Positions 10,473 through 22,453 are shown, counted from the stretch's first letter. The stretch is 64,000 nt of DNA from Magnaporthiopsis rhizophila (GCA_003049465.1 PYSS01000005.1:533521-597520), one strand, 5' to 3'. The notes: generated from the sequence alone by a model not told the origin. Made by a program: numbers and translations.

Positions 10473-13400
10473 TCAAAAGCGTAGCCCGTTCTTGACAATG
10501 GCCACCTCTCCCTGCTTCGGGCAGAAGAAGGTCGCATCGACGCCGTTTCCAACCCGCGCCATGTGTGCCGTCGTGGTATTGAGCCAATCCCGAGGCAGGA
10601 AGAAGTGCCTGCGCAGCCCAACGGGATCCAAGTCCGACCTCGGAATCGTCTTGCCTGCGGTATCACCACCGCCGCTCGTGGCTGGCATGGTTTCCATCGA
10701 GCTGACGTCGTACGAGTAGATCCAGCCGTCTAGCCCCAGAAAGATCAAATTGCATCCCTTCGTTCCAAGCAGTTGCTTGACTCTGGAGCGTACCTCTGCT
10801 GGGATTTCCTGCTCATGCTCGCGTTGGCCGTCCTCAGAGGCCCAGTTTAAAGCTGCTGAGGTGGCCGCAGTGGCGGCGCCGGTGTCGTCTGGATACTCTT
10901 TGGTGTTGACGAGATGCAGTTCGACCCCTGCGTGAGACGTCAACGTCCAGGGATAATCGGCCATCGACACGGCCAGAATCCTTTGGCTTTGGTGGCAGCG
11001 CCCGTTGTTTATCGGGGCTGACCAGACGACGTTTCTGTTTGTGCAGCGGCGGAATTTGTGTGTGCTTGGCGAGGGGCTCCTGGAAGCCTCCTCCTCGCTT
11101 TCGTCTGAAGAACCGAGCTCTGGTGAGAGCGGCGGCTCGGGTTCTTCGACGCCTGGCTGTGGAGCTGCGGCGTCCGCATCCAGATCCGTGTCCGATAGCC
11201 GGCCCACGACGTGGCTTGACGGGTGGCTCCTGGAAGCCTCCTCCTGGCTTTGGTCTGAAGGACCGGGCTCCGGTGAGGGCAGTAACGTGGATTCTCCGAT
11301 GCCTGGCTGTAGAGTTGTGGCGTCCGCATCCAGGTCTCTAGGCGATAACCAGTCCATGATGTGACTCTTCAGGCCACGGAAACAGAGAAGGCGATCTGGC
11401 TGCGTCGGATGCTGACACCAATGCCAGTGTTCACCTCCTTCGCGAGGCGGAGAGGCGAACAGCTCCTTCTTGTTCTTCAGGTCCCACAGCCGCTCTCTTT
11501 GGCCGGTACTGATCCAGATCAGCTTCTCGGCTGGATTGAAGATGAGCTGTCTGACGGTCTCGCCCAGGCGGCACTCAAGAGCTGGAAACACTGCCCATCT
11601 GCCCTTGAAGCCAACATCATCGGCAGCATGTGTTCCGCTGGTTGTGTCTCTGACTTCCTCGGCTACCGACTTGTCCTCCTCCTCCTTGACCTGGAGCTTT
11701 TTCACGATGAGATGTCCAGAATCGTCACAGGAGGCTAGGTACTTCCCAGACGCCGACCACGCAAGGAGGCGCACTGCACAGTAAGGAGTGTGTGAATGCA
11801 CCTTGCGCAGCCGTTTGCCCCCATCAAGGGAGTCATGGATGGTGACGGACCCGTCCTCGCGTGCGCAGGCAAAGATCTTGTCTGCGGGCCCTATGGCAAT
11901 GGCCGTAATAGTTAAGCTCTGGCTGCTTGGGGTTGATATCACAGGCTCGGCCGGCATGGAGCTGCCCGGGGTGCCAGTAGCGTCTTCGTTATCCTGGTCG
12001 TCTGATCGCACCAGAGCGTCGGGCTCCCAGACATTGCAGATGGAGCCCCGCACGTCGTAGAAGCGCTGGTTGTCGGGGCTGAAAGCCGCGGCCGCGCTTC
12101 GGTCGCCGTCATTGGACAGGCGATATACAAGATTTAGATGCGGAGTCGCCCAGATGCTGATGGCTCCCGTCTGCTCCACCGTGAGGAGAAGAGATCCGTC
12201 ACCCGAGATGAACATGTCACGGGTCTTGACGTGTGGGTGCTCGAGGACGTCGTCGTCTGAGAGTCTCCATTCCCAAAGACTGGTTCCCATGCAAAGAATA
12301 AACAGCCGGCTGCCATCTGGGTGCCAGACCAATCCCTCGGGGTACATAAGGGGGTCCGAGAAGCCACGGCTGCGGCACCTCAGAGGCTGCCTGCCCCGGC
12401 TCCGCAGGTCCTCCACAATTGGCGTCCTTCCACGCCACGCCATGGCCACCCTAGTAAGATCGGGGCTGAGTGCTTGCCTCCAAGGCGACCCCTCATACCC
12501 CGAGTCCAGGCCGAGGCGTTCAAGTCGCACAGCTTCCGCCTTGCCCGACTCCAGCTGTATGGACAGTATGGTACAGTCATCGACCGCTGCTTTGACCTCA
12601 CTCTCACCAGGCCCAAACGCTAGGTCCCGGACAATACCGTGTCTGTTAGTATTGGGGATTCTATGCAACCTCTGTCCCGTGGAAACCTCCCATATATAAT
12701 ATGCCTTGGATCCCGACACGGCCACCTTGTTGCCGGCTCGTCCGACGGCCATCAAATAGATCCAATCTCTGTGGTCAAAGCTGCGTATCTTCTCGCAGGT
12801 TTCAGCGCTCCAGACACTGATGCGGCCGCCGTAGCGGACGAAGGTGAAGAAATATCTCTCTGTTGCGAGGACGCTGTTGACACATGCGTCATTGTCAACC
12901 ACCACGCTGGCGAGGCAGTCGCCCCAGATATCGGACGACAAGCCGCCCACTGACAAGCGACCTGGCCTAGTGGATGGAGATTTGGTACCGCCAAATGTCT
13001 TGCCGACCACCGAGTGCGCAGGGCACATAGGCGGTATGTTGCGGTAGACCGAGGAAGGGCTGCGGACAAGGTTGGCGGCGAACTTGCTGGCGATCCGGAT
13101 GAAGTCCGTCGCCCAGAGCTGAACCCAGTCAAGGGAGTCTTGAATGACGGGACTCGTCGGGCTCGTTGCCGCAGAGATGCTGTGCATGGTCTGCTCCGGG
13201 TCGAGGAGCAACGAGTGGCGAGTCGACTCCCTGACGAATTTCTTGAGGAACTTTGCTGACCGGACCAGAGTTGCCATCTTGTGGGAAAGAGCAACCCCTT
13301 CGATCCAAGACAGGGAGTAGTTGAGCAAAAAGTTCCTCAGGGCTTCCATCAGAGCAGGGCTGTCGACTCTCGAGCACGACAGATGATATGCCCACTGTGA

Positions 13401-16096
13401 AGTCGCGTACTCTAGTATGGCGTGTTGCTTCGTTAATGCTGCGAGTCGATCCGGGGCCGTCGCCGTCTCTGCCTGTCCCCACGATGGTGAGATGGCGGCA
13501 AAGCGTCTCTTCCACTGCTCATCGCTGAGGTACCTCAAACAGGTTAGAGCAACGTGTTCGTGAGCTGCCCTGGCGTCAATGTGAGGCTGCCTGCCGTCGT
13601 CGGCGCCGTGAAGCAGAAACTCTCGCGCGGTTGCGTGGATGAGAGATGCCCTGGGGCGGCCGGGCTCGGAGTGGTCGACTGTGACGAAGTGTCCGCATAT
13701 CTGCGTGAGAGAGACTGCCAGATTCACGAACTCGCCAAACTCGGGTTGCAGGGCGACGGCAATCTCGTCCACGTACAAGACCCTAACACTGCAAGCAACC
13801 CACTGCAGCACCCGCTTGGCGAGCGTTCGGTTACGAGGCGACTGCTCTTCCATCGCAGCTAGCATCCGGCTGTACATTGCTGCCATCCCCTTTGCAACGT
13901 CTGTCAGTGCCGCAAGTAGATCGCTCTTGATGTGCCAGCTGTCCTGGATGATTTCCAAGGCGAGCCGTGCCCAGAGGAACGAGCCGGAGGCCCTGGAAAT
14001 GATCTCGTCCCTCACGAACTGCTGTGTGACCGGGTCATCCGGGATGCCGTTCTGAACCGCTCTGGTGACGAAGTTGGCCATATCTTGCGTCGTGTCCGAG
14101 GGCTGCAGGAAGTATGTCAGCGTCCTGGTCTGGTCCCACGATGTAAGGCCCTTCAGTGGCCTGCTGGTCATGAAGATGCGTATCGGGGTCCGGGACCGAA
14201 TGGCGGCAAGCCGCGGTAGTAGGAGGCTAGGAACGTCGGACTCGTCTATGCTGTCCAGAACCCAGATGATGGGCTTTTCCGAGCGAATCTGGAATAGAAT
14301 TCCCTCAAAGAAGCGCTCCCAGAGTGTCTGAAAATCCATACTGAAGTCACCCAGGTCGAACGAGATTCCCGTACTGTCGTGGAGCCGAAGTACCTCGTCT
14401 CTGAAGAGCTTGTTGGCGAGAGCCAGCGGGGCAGCCAGAGAGTGGAAGCAAAACTGCCTGGTCCGTTTCAGGTGGTTTGTGTGATCGAAGAAGTGGTGCT
14501 GAACCTCCAGGCCCATCGACTTGAGCCGCTTCACCGTCATCCGGGAGAGAACTGTCTTGCCCGTCCCCGGGAGGCCCACGAGGAGGAATTGCTGGCAACC
14601 AGCCTCATCGCTTGGATCCGACAGCCAGCTTTGAAACTCCTGTCTCTCAAACAGCCAGCTCCCAGATGTGCCGTGTACTGTAATGTCCGTATCCTCGGGC
14701 CCCAGGCCAGTATATTCGCCAATACCCCTGAGGCCAAAGACATCAGCTATCCGCTGTTCGGCATTGACGCTCGCGGAGACCCCAGGGGCGGCTGGTGCTG
14801 TGGCGTCAGTTCTTACGTCCCCGGAAGCAAACGCGAGTTTTGCGCAGAAGAGATCAGAGCAAAAAGATTTGGCACATCGGCGGTAACTTACTGCGTGGAG
14901 CAAAATCGAGGGCCCATTTCTTCAGAACACCCCTGATTCTTCGGAAGTTCGCATCCGTCATGTCCTTGCATTTACAAATAGTGTGGTGGTCGGCGTCCAT
15001 ACCAACCGAAATTTCCGAGGGGTACCCCAGGACGGCCGAAGACTTTTCCACAACCTGTAGGAGAGGGCATTTTAGCATCTTTACCCCTCACAGAAATGGG
15101 AGGCTCCCTGCCTCGTGTTTGCGTGGGAAAAGCCTTTAGTTACCATTATTCTTCTGATACCGAGACTCGTCTTCAAAGTCTCATAGAAGGAGCACAGTGA
15201 TAAACCATCACAGTTCTGTCGGAAAGCCTCGTTGATATCCTGGATGGCATCTGATTGCTTGTGCAGGCCCGCAACATACGGTTTGGAGGACGTGACGAGA
15301 GGGATGGTTGACAGGATGTTATTCAGGATTTTGGCGTATCGCGACCCCCCATGGGGAGTGGCCAGAAACAGGATTGCCTTGATCCGGGACACAAGCCCGG
15401 AGTATTGCTCGTCGTGCTTGCCGATGGTGTAGGCCTTCTTCACGACGAGGCCTCCCATGGAATGCACGACAAAGATGATGGACTTTTGCAGGCTCGGGTC
15501 CGCTACCCGATCGTCAAGGAGCGCTGTCATGAGCTGTAGAAGCAGGTCCTTGGCGAAATCCAGTATGTTTAGGTTTGTCGGTGCTCCTCGGAAGTCCGCG
15601 TTGTAGCCAAAAGTCCAGATGCGGAACGTGGCAAGCACGTCGTCCTCTTCGGCAAGCCAACCTGGCCAGAACAGTGCCGCATCGTGGTTCCACGACCAGG
15701 TACGCAATGCGCCACCACCCAACCCGTGCACAAATACAATATCGCCGACGACGCCGTCGGGTTTGTGCACGAGCTGGAGGCCGAGAGGGTCTGGGGCGGC
15801 GGCGCCACTACGGCTTCCTTCAGGACGGGAGCCAAACGAGGACGGAGACGTGCCGATCGTACGAATCGCGATACCAGAGTCCCCGGCACTTGACGTCGCC
15901 AAGGAGTTGTTGGTTCCTTGGTTGACCGAGGCCCTCGAAAGGTGAGTTCTTGGCTGTGTCTGCGTGCTGTCATCGTTGGCGCTGCCGTTGGCGGAGGGAT
16001 TAGATCGCAAGCGGCCGAGACGAAACTGGATGCGTGTTGCGTTAAAGCCAGGCCGTCTTTGAATGCCGTCGGAGTCAGATTGCCAAAATTTACCAT
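10473..16096 (-). CDS. NOD-like receptor: alpha/beta-hydrolase (SesB-like)-NACHT-WD40
   Basis: Inferred exons 16094-16096 (ATG only), 15144-16025, 14892-15054 and 10473-14797; 1790 residues, all phases consistent. Introns: 16026-16093 (GTAAAT, CTTTAAC branch), 15055-15143 (GTAACT), 14798-14891 (GTAAGT). The N-terminal lipase-like domain has 'GDIVFVHGLGGG', the nucleophile elbow 'VVHSMGGLVVKKA' (Ser190) and 'LATPHGGS'. It continues over intron 2 into 'VVEKSSAVLGYPSE', a hallmark of SesB-type effector domains. NACHT: Walker A 'GLPGTGKT' (about 424-431), Walker B 'WVLDSIDESD' (Asp531), 'IFMTSRP' sensor. A helical region and a degenerate WD40 propeller follow ('ISVWSAETCEKI', 'YYIWEVSTGQRL', 'ISIWATPHLNL', 'RLWDLKNKKEL'). 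Such fungal STAND proteins are linked to heterokaryon incompatibility and non-self recognition; ligand and role here are unknown. Confidence 0.85.
11075..11345. repeat. 150-bp in-frame tandem duplication inside the NLR gene
   Basis: Two diverged copies of a 150-bp unit (11075-11224 and 11225 to about 11345) start with a near-identical GGCTCCTGGAAGCC motif exactly 150 bp apart. Being 50 codons long, the duplication keeps frame. It encodes an acidic Ser/Pro-rich linker (about residues 1501-1591) with the repeated motif 'EEASRS' and 'DLDADA' between two blocks of the C-terminal propeller. Confidence 0.8.
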
Positions 16097-17107
16097 GATT
16101 GTGTAGTGTAAAACACCTCGACTGGATACCAGGGGTAGCTGGATACGACGCTTCAGACCCGCTGGCTGCGCTTCGACCGTGTGATCAGACTGGCATGATC
16201 GGGAGGGAAGGCCGTTCCCGTGAGCGGCAGGATCCGGGCTCGACTGGACCTAACGGCGTTCGACCCCGCACTTGGATTTCGGAAAGGGGTGGTGGCAGGG
16301 TAGGCCACCAACAGGTAACGAGAAAAGCCGGTGCGATTGGCCGCTTGCGATGATTCCTGGGCAGGCTGCCGCTGCCAAGGGGGCGCATGTGGGCGCCCAA
16401 TCACACGGGGGCTGTTCCTTGCCTCAGCCGTGATGATAAGGCCGTCGGTCCGGCCCCATGGCCCTAGCATAGATGCCACAGGTGTTGCAGCCAGGAAAGA
16501 CGTGAAAACGAGCCCAGAGCATGGCGTACACGGATAGCGGCATCGACATCAACCCAGCCCAGAGAGCGGAGGTTACCCCATCGGATCCGATCGAGCTTCC
16601 GTGCCTCGGACCGTTCGAACTAGGTCAGTTTTAGTGAGGCTAGGGTCGGACCGTGCGGGAGTTCACCCACTAATTTGAGCTGCTAAAGTTTGACTTCTAG
16701 CGTTTCCGGTTGCTGGCGCATTTAAGCCACGTCGTCGAATATGGCAAATCCCGTTGGGGCACAACGGCCAAGATTCCCGTCGGGCTATCAGATGGTAAAC
16801 GTCGGAATTACTTTACCAAAGTAGTAACAAGGGCATTACGAGAACCTCAAGGCAATCCATGTCGCGGTGCCTGTATTCTGTCCCGAACCCTATCCGTACG
16901 GCGAATACTCCAGTGGCGCCAATACCCACTTCCTCCCCCGTCGAGTTCCATATTTCCTATCCCTATCCCCTCTGGCAGATGAATTTCTTCCCTTTTTATT
17001 TATCTGGACATCTCCGTATAATCGACTCTCCCGTCAATATACCATACATACACACACATGCAACTCAGCTTCACTAACCAAATCGGAAAAAGCATCACCC
17101 GTCGTGG
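16097..17107. other. Upstream region of the NLR gene
   Basis: About 1 kb with no recognised gene. It separates the NLR start from the minus-strand ORF at 17108 and should hold the NLR promoter. I looked here for a signal-peptide exon of the downstream LysM gene and found none that convinced me. Confidence 0.4.
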
Positions 17108-17506
17108 CTAGAACGGCCCAGCAGCGCCATATCCGGTCCCCGTCCGCCACAGGCTCTCAAACTTGCTCTGTGTCCAGGGCTGTCCCGCCCCTCCCGGCCC
17201 ATGTCCGTTGAGAGAATGCAGGAACCTCAGGGTGGTCGGAGAGATCTCGCCGTTGGGGCTGAGCACGTTTGCGAGCCACTTTATGCCGTCATTGTCGGAG
17301 TCGTACGCGGCGCGGTATGTCGCCTCGGACGCCGAGTACCAGACCGCAGCAAGGTCCTCGATGTTGGTGAGCAGCTGGTCGATGAAGTAGCAGTACAGGT
17401 CCCGCAGCCCCGGTTGGGGCTGCCCCTGTGCTCTCTGGGGGCGCCCGATCTCGCCCGCGGCGGAGCCCCAGCTGTAGCTGGCGGACACCCTGCCTAGCGG
17501 CTCCAT
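17108..17506 (-). CDS. Unrecognised ORF antisense to the 5' side of the LysM gene
   Basis: ATG at 17506 gives 132 residues; the frame stays open upstream but then overlaps LysM coding sequence on the other strand. The middle looks like a real globular helical segment ('DLYCYFIDQLLTNIEDLAAV', then 'DNDGIKWLANVLSPNGEIS') and the end is Gly-rich. No family recognised. Class V chitinase genes are often found beside LysM genes in fungi, so a leftover 3' end of such a gene is conceivable, but no GH18 motif is visible. It could also be a chance open frame. Confidence 0.3.
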   Translation of the reverse strand: MEPLGRVSASYSWGSAAGEIGRPQRAQGQPQPGLRDLYCYFIDQLLTNIEDLAAVWYSASEATYRAAYDSDNDGIKWLANVLSPNGEISPTTLRFLHSLNGHGPGGAGQPWTQSKFESLWRTGTGYGAAGPF

Positions 17507-17535
17507 ATCTGCCGCCTGCGCCTTAGCACTCACAG

Positions 17536-20500
17536 CCAACATTGACTGCTCAAGGCAAATCACTTCTTTCTTTCCCGGTGGCCACAAGTCCGAGGATGTG
17601 CTCGACGAGGCCTGTACCAGCTCCTGTTCATCCGCTCTCTCACGGTATGAAGCGGCCGCCGCGACGGCCTGCGGTGAGGGTGATACCTTTGAGCTCAGCA
17701 CGAACGACACCGCACCAGCCTCCTTCATCCCCCAGATCCTGTTTTACAATTTCAACAGGACATGCATTCGGGACGAAGGAAGATGGTGCAATGTGGTCGC
17801 CAGGGGCTTTTCTGAGACCAGCCTGGCCGGCAGCTCCAGCGCGTCCGCGTCGACTAACGTAACTACAGGCGCCAACGGAACTTCAGTTCTCAACCTCTGG
17901 CATATGTACCCAAGACTGCCCCTGAAATTACGGCCGGGATAGCTTCGGGTTGACTGACATGCTTGTTTCACCGTCTCCGCCCTCCAGGACGACAACAGGC
18001 GCCTATCGACCCCTGTGACAACTGCATCAAGCAACTCCAGTTCCAGGCTGGATCCCCTATTGAGGGCGGCTTCTCGCTACAGTCCAGATACAGCTCCCTA
18101 ACTTCGAGCTGCTCAAAGACTGGCTTCCCGTTGGCAACGTCTACGACGTCATTCCCTTCCCAGTGAGTCGGAACTGAGGCGCCAACGCCTGCTCGATTTC
18201 TGAGCCTTGCTCTTCTTGCCCTCATGTCCTTTGGTTTTGCGACTCTAACATGCGTCCTCCCAGACCCATCCCGACAAATCCTACGAGAAACTGCAAGAGC
18301 AGCTCATACACCATACAGAGCGGCGATACATGCCAGTCCATCTCCCGGTCCCAAGGGGTGGCGACAGCCTGGCTCCTCTACGACAACGGGCTCGAAGCCT
18401 TCTGCGCCGAGTTCCCCACGAGCGGGAGCCTATCCATTCAGAACAGATGCTCGCTCTACACAGTCAAGTCCAACGACACATGCCTCGGCATCGCCAGTTC
18501 CAGGGGTCTCAGTCAAGTCCAGCTGACCAAATGTGAGGTTTCTTTATTTCCGACCCTTCTTTTGCCAGGTCTAACCAACCATCTCCAAACAAGGGAATCC
18601 GATTCTTGGTGACCTGTGCCGCTCCATGGATAACTCTGTCGGCGATTCCATCTGGGTGTCACCGCCCGGAGAGCCAAACTATACCGTCCCGCCCTTCACC
18701 GCCACCACGACCGCCGCGCCGTCCAACACAGCGGCGCCCGTCCCGCCAAACATAGCACCCAGCACGACCACCCACTGCGCGCTGTACCACCTCGTCGAGG
18801 CTGGCGAGTACTGTAACAAATTGGTCGTCAAATACAGCATCTCGCTTCCTGACTTTCTCTTCCTGAATCCACACGTCAATACCAAGTACGTTTGTGATCC
18901 TCCTAAGCATTGCATTGCCTTGACAGTATATAAGATTACCCACGAGTATTCCATCTTTCTGTTCATCTTTGCTGACAATACTTTCGCATCGCGCAGCTGT
19001 ACGAACCTCTGGGCAAAGGCGTCATACTGTGTGAAGCCAGTCGGTCCCATCGACCAATACCCGTCGCATCCTGACTACGTTTCGACAACAACTTACGCCA
19101 CCATTCCCTACGGCAGCCTCCCCAAGGCAACCTACATCGCCCCCGCCATCACTGGCCTTCCCGAGGTGCTGCCGCTGGCGAATCGCACCCGGTCCGACTG
19201 CTTTATCTACGTTGACGGTAGCTCCCTCGCCCTGCCCTATGATATCAAGTCTTCGTGGTTCAACTCGGTCTGCGAGGCCCTCGCCAGGGGCTGGTCCATC
19301 AGTTTAGAGCAGCTTGCCAACTGGTAAGGCCGCACTGCTTGCTCCCTGACATCATTTCTTCCTCTCTGCCCTCTGTTTAAGCTGAAACCTCCTCGCTCCG
19401 CCCCGACCCCGTACAGGAACCCTTCACTGCAGGTCAACTCAACAGATTGCGCACCTCGGCCTGGATACCGCTACTGCATGGCGCAGTGGAATGCCGCGAG
19501 CTTCACCCAGCCGCCCCAGCCAACCGCAGCCCGGGTGTTGCTTCCAATTCGAGTGAGCAAAAAGCAGGATCCCACCAGGCTTTTCCATCCGTCCTCCCTT
19601 ACATAAGTACCTACCCAAGTAGGTACTCAAAACCGCCTCCCAGTTTGCAAAAGCTAATAGTCTTCTTTGCCCCTCTGTCCAGGATGGAGCTTCCCCGGAG
19701 TGCAAAGCCTACCAAAGTGTCGTCCGTGGACTTACCTGCCAGAACGTGCTCGACATGAACAACATCACCATTGCGCAGTTCTATGCTTGGTAAGCAAAAA
19801 GAGAAGGGAGAATCCTTTGTTGGACGTGCCAGCGTTGTGAGAGGAAAACTCGCTGATGACTTGCAAAAAAACAAAAGAACTTAAAAAAATTGACGATCTG
19901 ACAAAAACTCTCTTTTGGTGGTACTCAGGAATCCTGCTGTAGGCGATCAGTGCCAAGGCCTGTGGACCAGTAAGCCCCGTACCCTCTCCGCCGCAAGGAA
20001 ATAAGCTGCTTCACGATGGACATCGGACTGAAGCAAGCCAACCTACCACTTTCCCTTCTCAATCCAGGATACCGATACTGCATTCGCACCATCGAACTCC
20101 CACCTGATCCCGACGCTGGCGAGGACCCGGTTCCGACTGCAACCTCGACGAGTGGCACATCTAGCAGCACGACGTGTAAGGCTCTCTCTCGTCGTATCTT
20201 TGGTCACCCTCGTTGAGCACCCTGTTTGAGCAGGATAGCCCGCCTGCCAGGATCGTCTGCGCTGGCCTAAAAAACTAACGTGCGTCGCTCCTCCGACAAT
20301 TCCAGCCCCGGCCCGACACCCCCGGGTCCGACCCAGGAGGGGATCGCGCCGAACTGCAACAAGTGGCACTTGGGTACGTAAAAGACGAACCAGCAGCGCC
20401 GAAATGGAACCCGGAAATGCTGATGGTGTATGGTGTGCCTAACTGACTGCTTCTGGCGCTCCCCTGCGCAGCTGGCGATGGCCTGTTCTGCTATGACATA

Positions 20501-20681
20501 TCCGTCAAGTACGGCATCACCACCGATCAATTATACGACTGGTACGTTTCCGGCCTCTTGATAACTGCGACAGCTTCGGGCTCAACTGACACGCACATCG
20601 TGTAGGAACCCTGTTGTCAGCCGGGATTGTAGTGCTGGTCTCTGGGGAGGGTATGCATACTGCGTCGGCTTGTCTTCATAG
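17536..20681 (+). CDS. Multi-LysM chitin-binding protein, 5' exon not found
   Basis: Twelve exons placed by phase: 17536-17858, 17999-18162, 18264-18532, 18594-18885, 18997-19323, 19417-19552, 19683-19789, 19929-19969, 20068-20173, 20306-20373, 20472-20541, 20606-20681 (658 codons; the 17859-17998 intron is the least certain). The N-terminal Cys-rich region ('CTSSCSSALSRYE', 'NRTCIRDEGRWCNVV', 'DPCDNCIKQLQFQAGSP') is typical of fungal LysM proteins. Five LysM-like domains follow, three of them recognisable from a Trp-Asn-Pro after an intron ('YTVKSNDTC'...'WNPIL', 'AWNPAVGDQC', 'DWNPVVSRDC'), most preceded by paired Cys. LysM domains bind chitin oligomers; secreted ones protect hyphae or mask chitin from hosts. 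No start codon or signal peptide precedes 17536 in frame (TAG upstream), so a 5' exon is missing, distant or lost. Confidence 0.8.
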
Positions 20682-21003
20682 GGTGGGGTGGGGCCAGAGT
20701 CGAAGTCCGCTTTGTTTTTGAGGTGCTGGGCTGCTTCACACCCAAGGGAGAAGAACATTATGAATATTAGCCGCTGCTAGCTACCGGCCTACTTACCTGG
20801 TAGGTACCTCCGGCTAGCCATCAAAGGACAAGGCACCACCATCACCTGTCGCAACATGCCAATGCCAAAGCGTCAGTCCACGCGCCCTCACAGAGGCACC
20901 AATCATCAGGAAAATAACACATGGGGCCTCCAGCCCCAACCTCTCTCTCTCCCTCACCGCCTGTCTCGATGTTTCTGTTTTCTTCCACCAACCAAATCCT
21001 TTT
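20682..21003. other. Convergent 3' region
   Basis: About 320 bp between the LysM stop and the stop of the minus-strand gene at 21004. No gene seen; CT-rich stretch near 20940-20960. Confidence 0.4.
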
Positions 21004-21861
21004 TCACCAACTAGTCCATCCCATGTTCCTAGCTTGCCGCCATTCCCCCCCTCCCATGCGACCCAGAGGGGCTATGTCGTACAAGTGCATGCCTATCGAC
21101 TCTACGGTGCACCAGGGCCGGATGGGGGTCGGCCTGCCGTGCACGGGGCTCGTGTCGTGGACGGCCGCGGGCACGGCCTCGGCCTCGGGGAGCTCGTCGG
21201 GCTTGCGCAGGTTGCCCGGGTCCTTTTCGAATTTTTCGTACTCCTCCTTGGACAGCGGCTCGAACTCGAGCCGCGTCACGGCCCCGTCATCGCCGCCCTG
21301 CCAGTCGGCGGCGTCGCAGATGTGGATGATGGCGTGGTAGCGGTCCGAACGCCCGTTGCGGATGTACGAAGGCACGAGCCCGGGCATCCTCACCCCCTTC
21401 CCTTCATCTTCCGGATCGGGCGCGGCAGGTGGGGCGGCGGCGGCGGCGGCGGCGGCGGCGACTTCTTCACCGCTGCCACCGCTGCGTTCAACAGCCTCCA
21501 TCTGGTCCATGAAACTGCCCCGCGCGTCCCTCTCGGCACGGTAGTGGCGCATGCAATCGTCCCAGGTGCCGTTTGGGACGAAGTACATGTCGAGACGGTA
21601 GTCGACGTCGTTGGACTGGTAAACGCCGTAGTTCGTGATGGTTTTGTGCAGCTGCCTGGCGGACTCGATAGAGTCGGGGGCATCGGGTCGGACGTCGGGG
21701 TGGGTAAAATAGATGGCGTGGCTGTATAACTTCGGAAGCGGACATTTTTCCGCGCCTTTCCATGTGCTGAGCGCCTGGTTGCCGGCATGGTCTTTGAACG
21801 GCACCACATGGAATGTACTGCGTTCAATGCCGCGGTGAGGGCCAGGACCCCATCCAGCCAT
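21004..21861 (-). CDS. Conserved-looking hypothetical protein
   Basis: Single exon, 285 residues, ATG at 21861. No family recognised. Features: an aromatic and charged N-terminal half ('LYSHAIYFTHPDVRPDAPDS', 'YGVYQSNDVDYRLDMYFVP'), an Ala tract of nine encoded by GCC/GCG repeats near 21435-21462, then 'IIHICDAADWQGGDD' and a Glu/Lys-rich stretch ahead of a C-terminal 'WCTVESIGMHLYD'. No signal peptide or membrane span; probably cytosolic. The codon pattern and long frame support coding, although the other minus-strand frame is also partly open. Confidence 0.6.
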   Translation of the reverse strand: MAGWGPGPHRGIERSTFHVVPFKDHAGNQALSTWKGAEKCPLPKLYSHAIYFTHPDVRPDAPDSIESARQLHKTITNYGVYQSNDVDYRLDMYFVPNGTWDDCMRHYRAERDARGSFMDQMEAVERSGGSGEEVAAAAAAAAAPPAAPDPEDEGKGVRMPGLVPSYIRNGRSDRYHAIIHICDAADWQGGDDGAVTRLEFEPLSKEEYEKFEKDPGNLRKPDELPEAEAVPAAVHDTSPVHGRPTPIRPWCTVESIGMHLYDIAPLGRMGGGEWRQARNMGWTSW

Positions 21862-22453
21862 TGTCGATGATGGGTTCGGCTGTCTTGATGAGGTGTTGGG
21901 CTGTCTTGATGCTCAGTTAATGTTGGGTCGATTTGTTTGAAGGCGGTCACCGATGGATGGATACCCAGACGCGGGGAGTCCAGTCCCGCCCCTTTGCCCA
22001 GAAAGGGAGCCCGTCGAGCTGCGGATGAGAGGGTTTGGTTCAGAATCCGTCTTGACGGGAGAGCAGCCGAGAAGCGGATCTGCTCGAAATTATTGGAAAT
22101 TTGATTCAAAAGGCATGGCAGGTAATATAAATGTGATGGTAGATGATAGAAGCGATTCTGGCTGACCGCAGGCAAACAAGAACCGAAGATAAAAGTTTGT
22201 GCGATGACGATTGCGCAACCCCCAGGCCCTTGAGGAGGAAACAGTGCCAGAATTCATTCCTGATAAAATAAAAGGCGGTTGGTCAAAAGAAAAAGATCTA
22301 CAGACTAGAGCTTAACGGCACTCAAGGTGATACAACATAACATACTTGGCAGTCATTACAATGGGAAAATAAGCATGTCTAGATCTAACCCGGCGGTACG
22401 AGAATTATCTTCCTACCAGGTACCTACCACCATTACATACGTCTATGAGCCGA
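21862..22453. other. Intergenic region
   Basis: About 590 bp between the start of the 285-residue gene and the stop of the TMEM16 gene, both on the minus strand. Presumed promoter of the former; nothing else recognised. Confidence 0.4.

Noticed and set aside
21034..21729. 231-codon plus-strand ORF
   Set aside because: Antisense shadow of the 285-residue minus-strand gene; Gly/Val/Arg-rich composition typical of GC-rich antisense frames.
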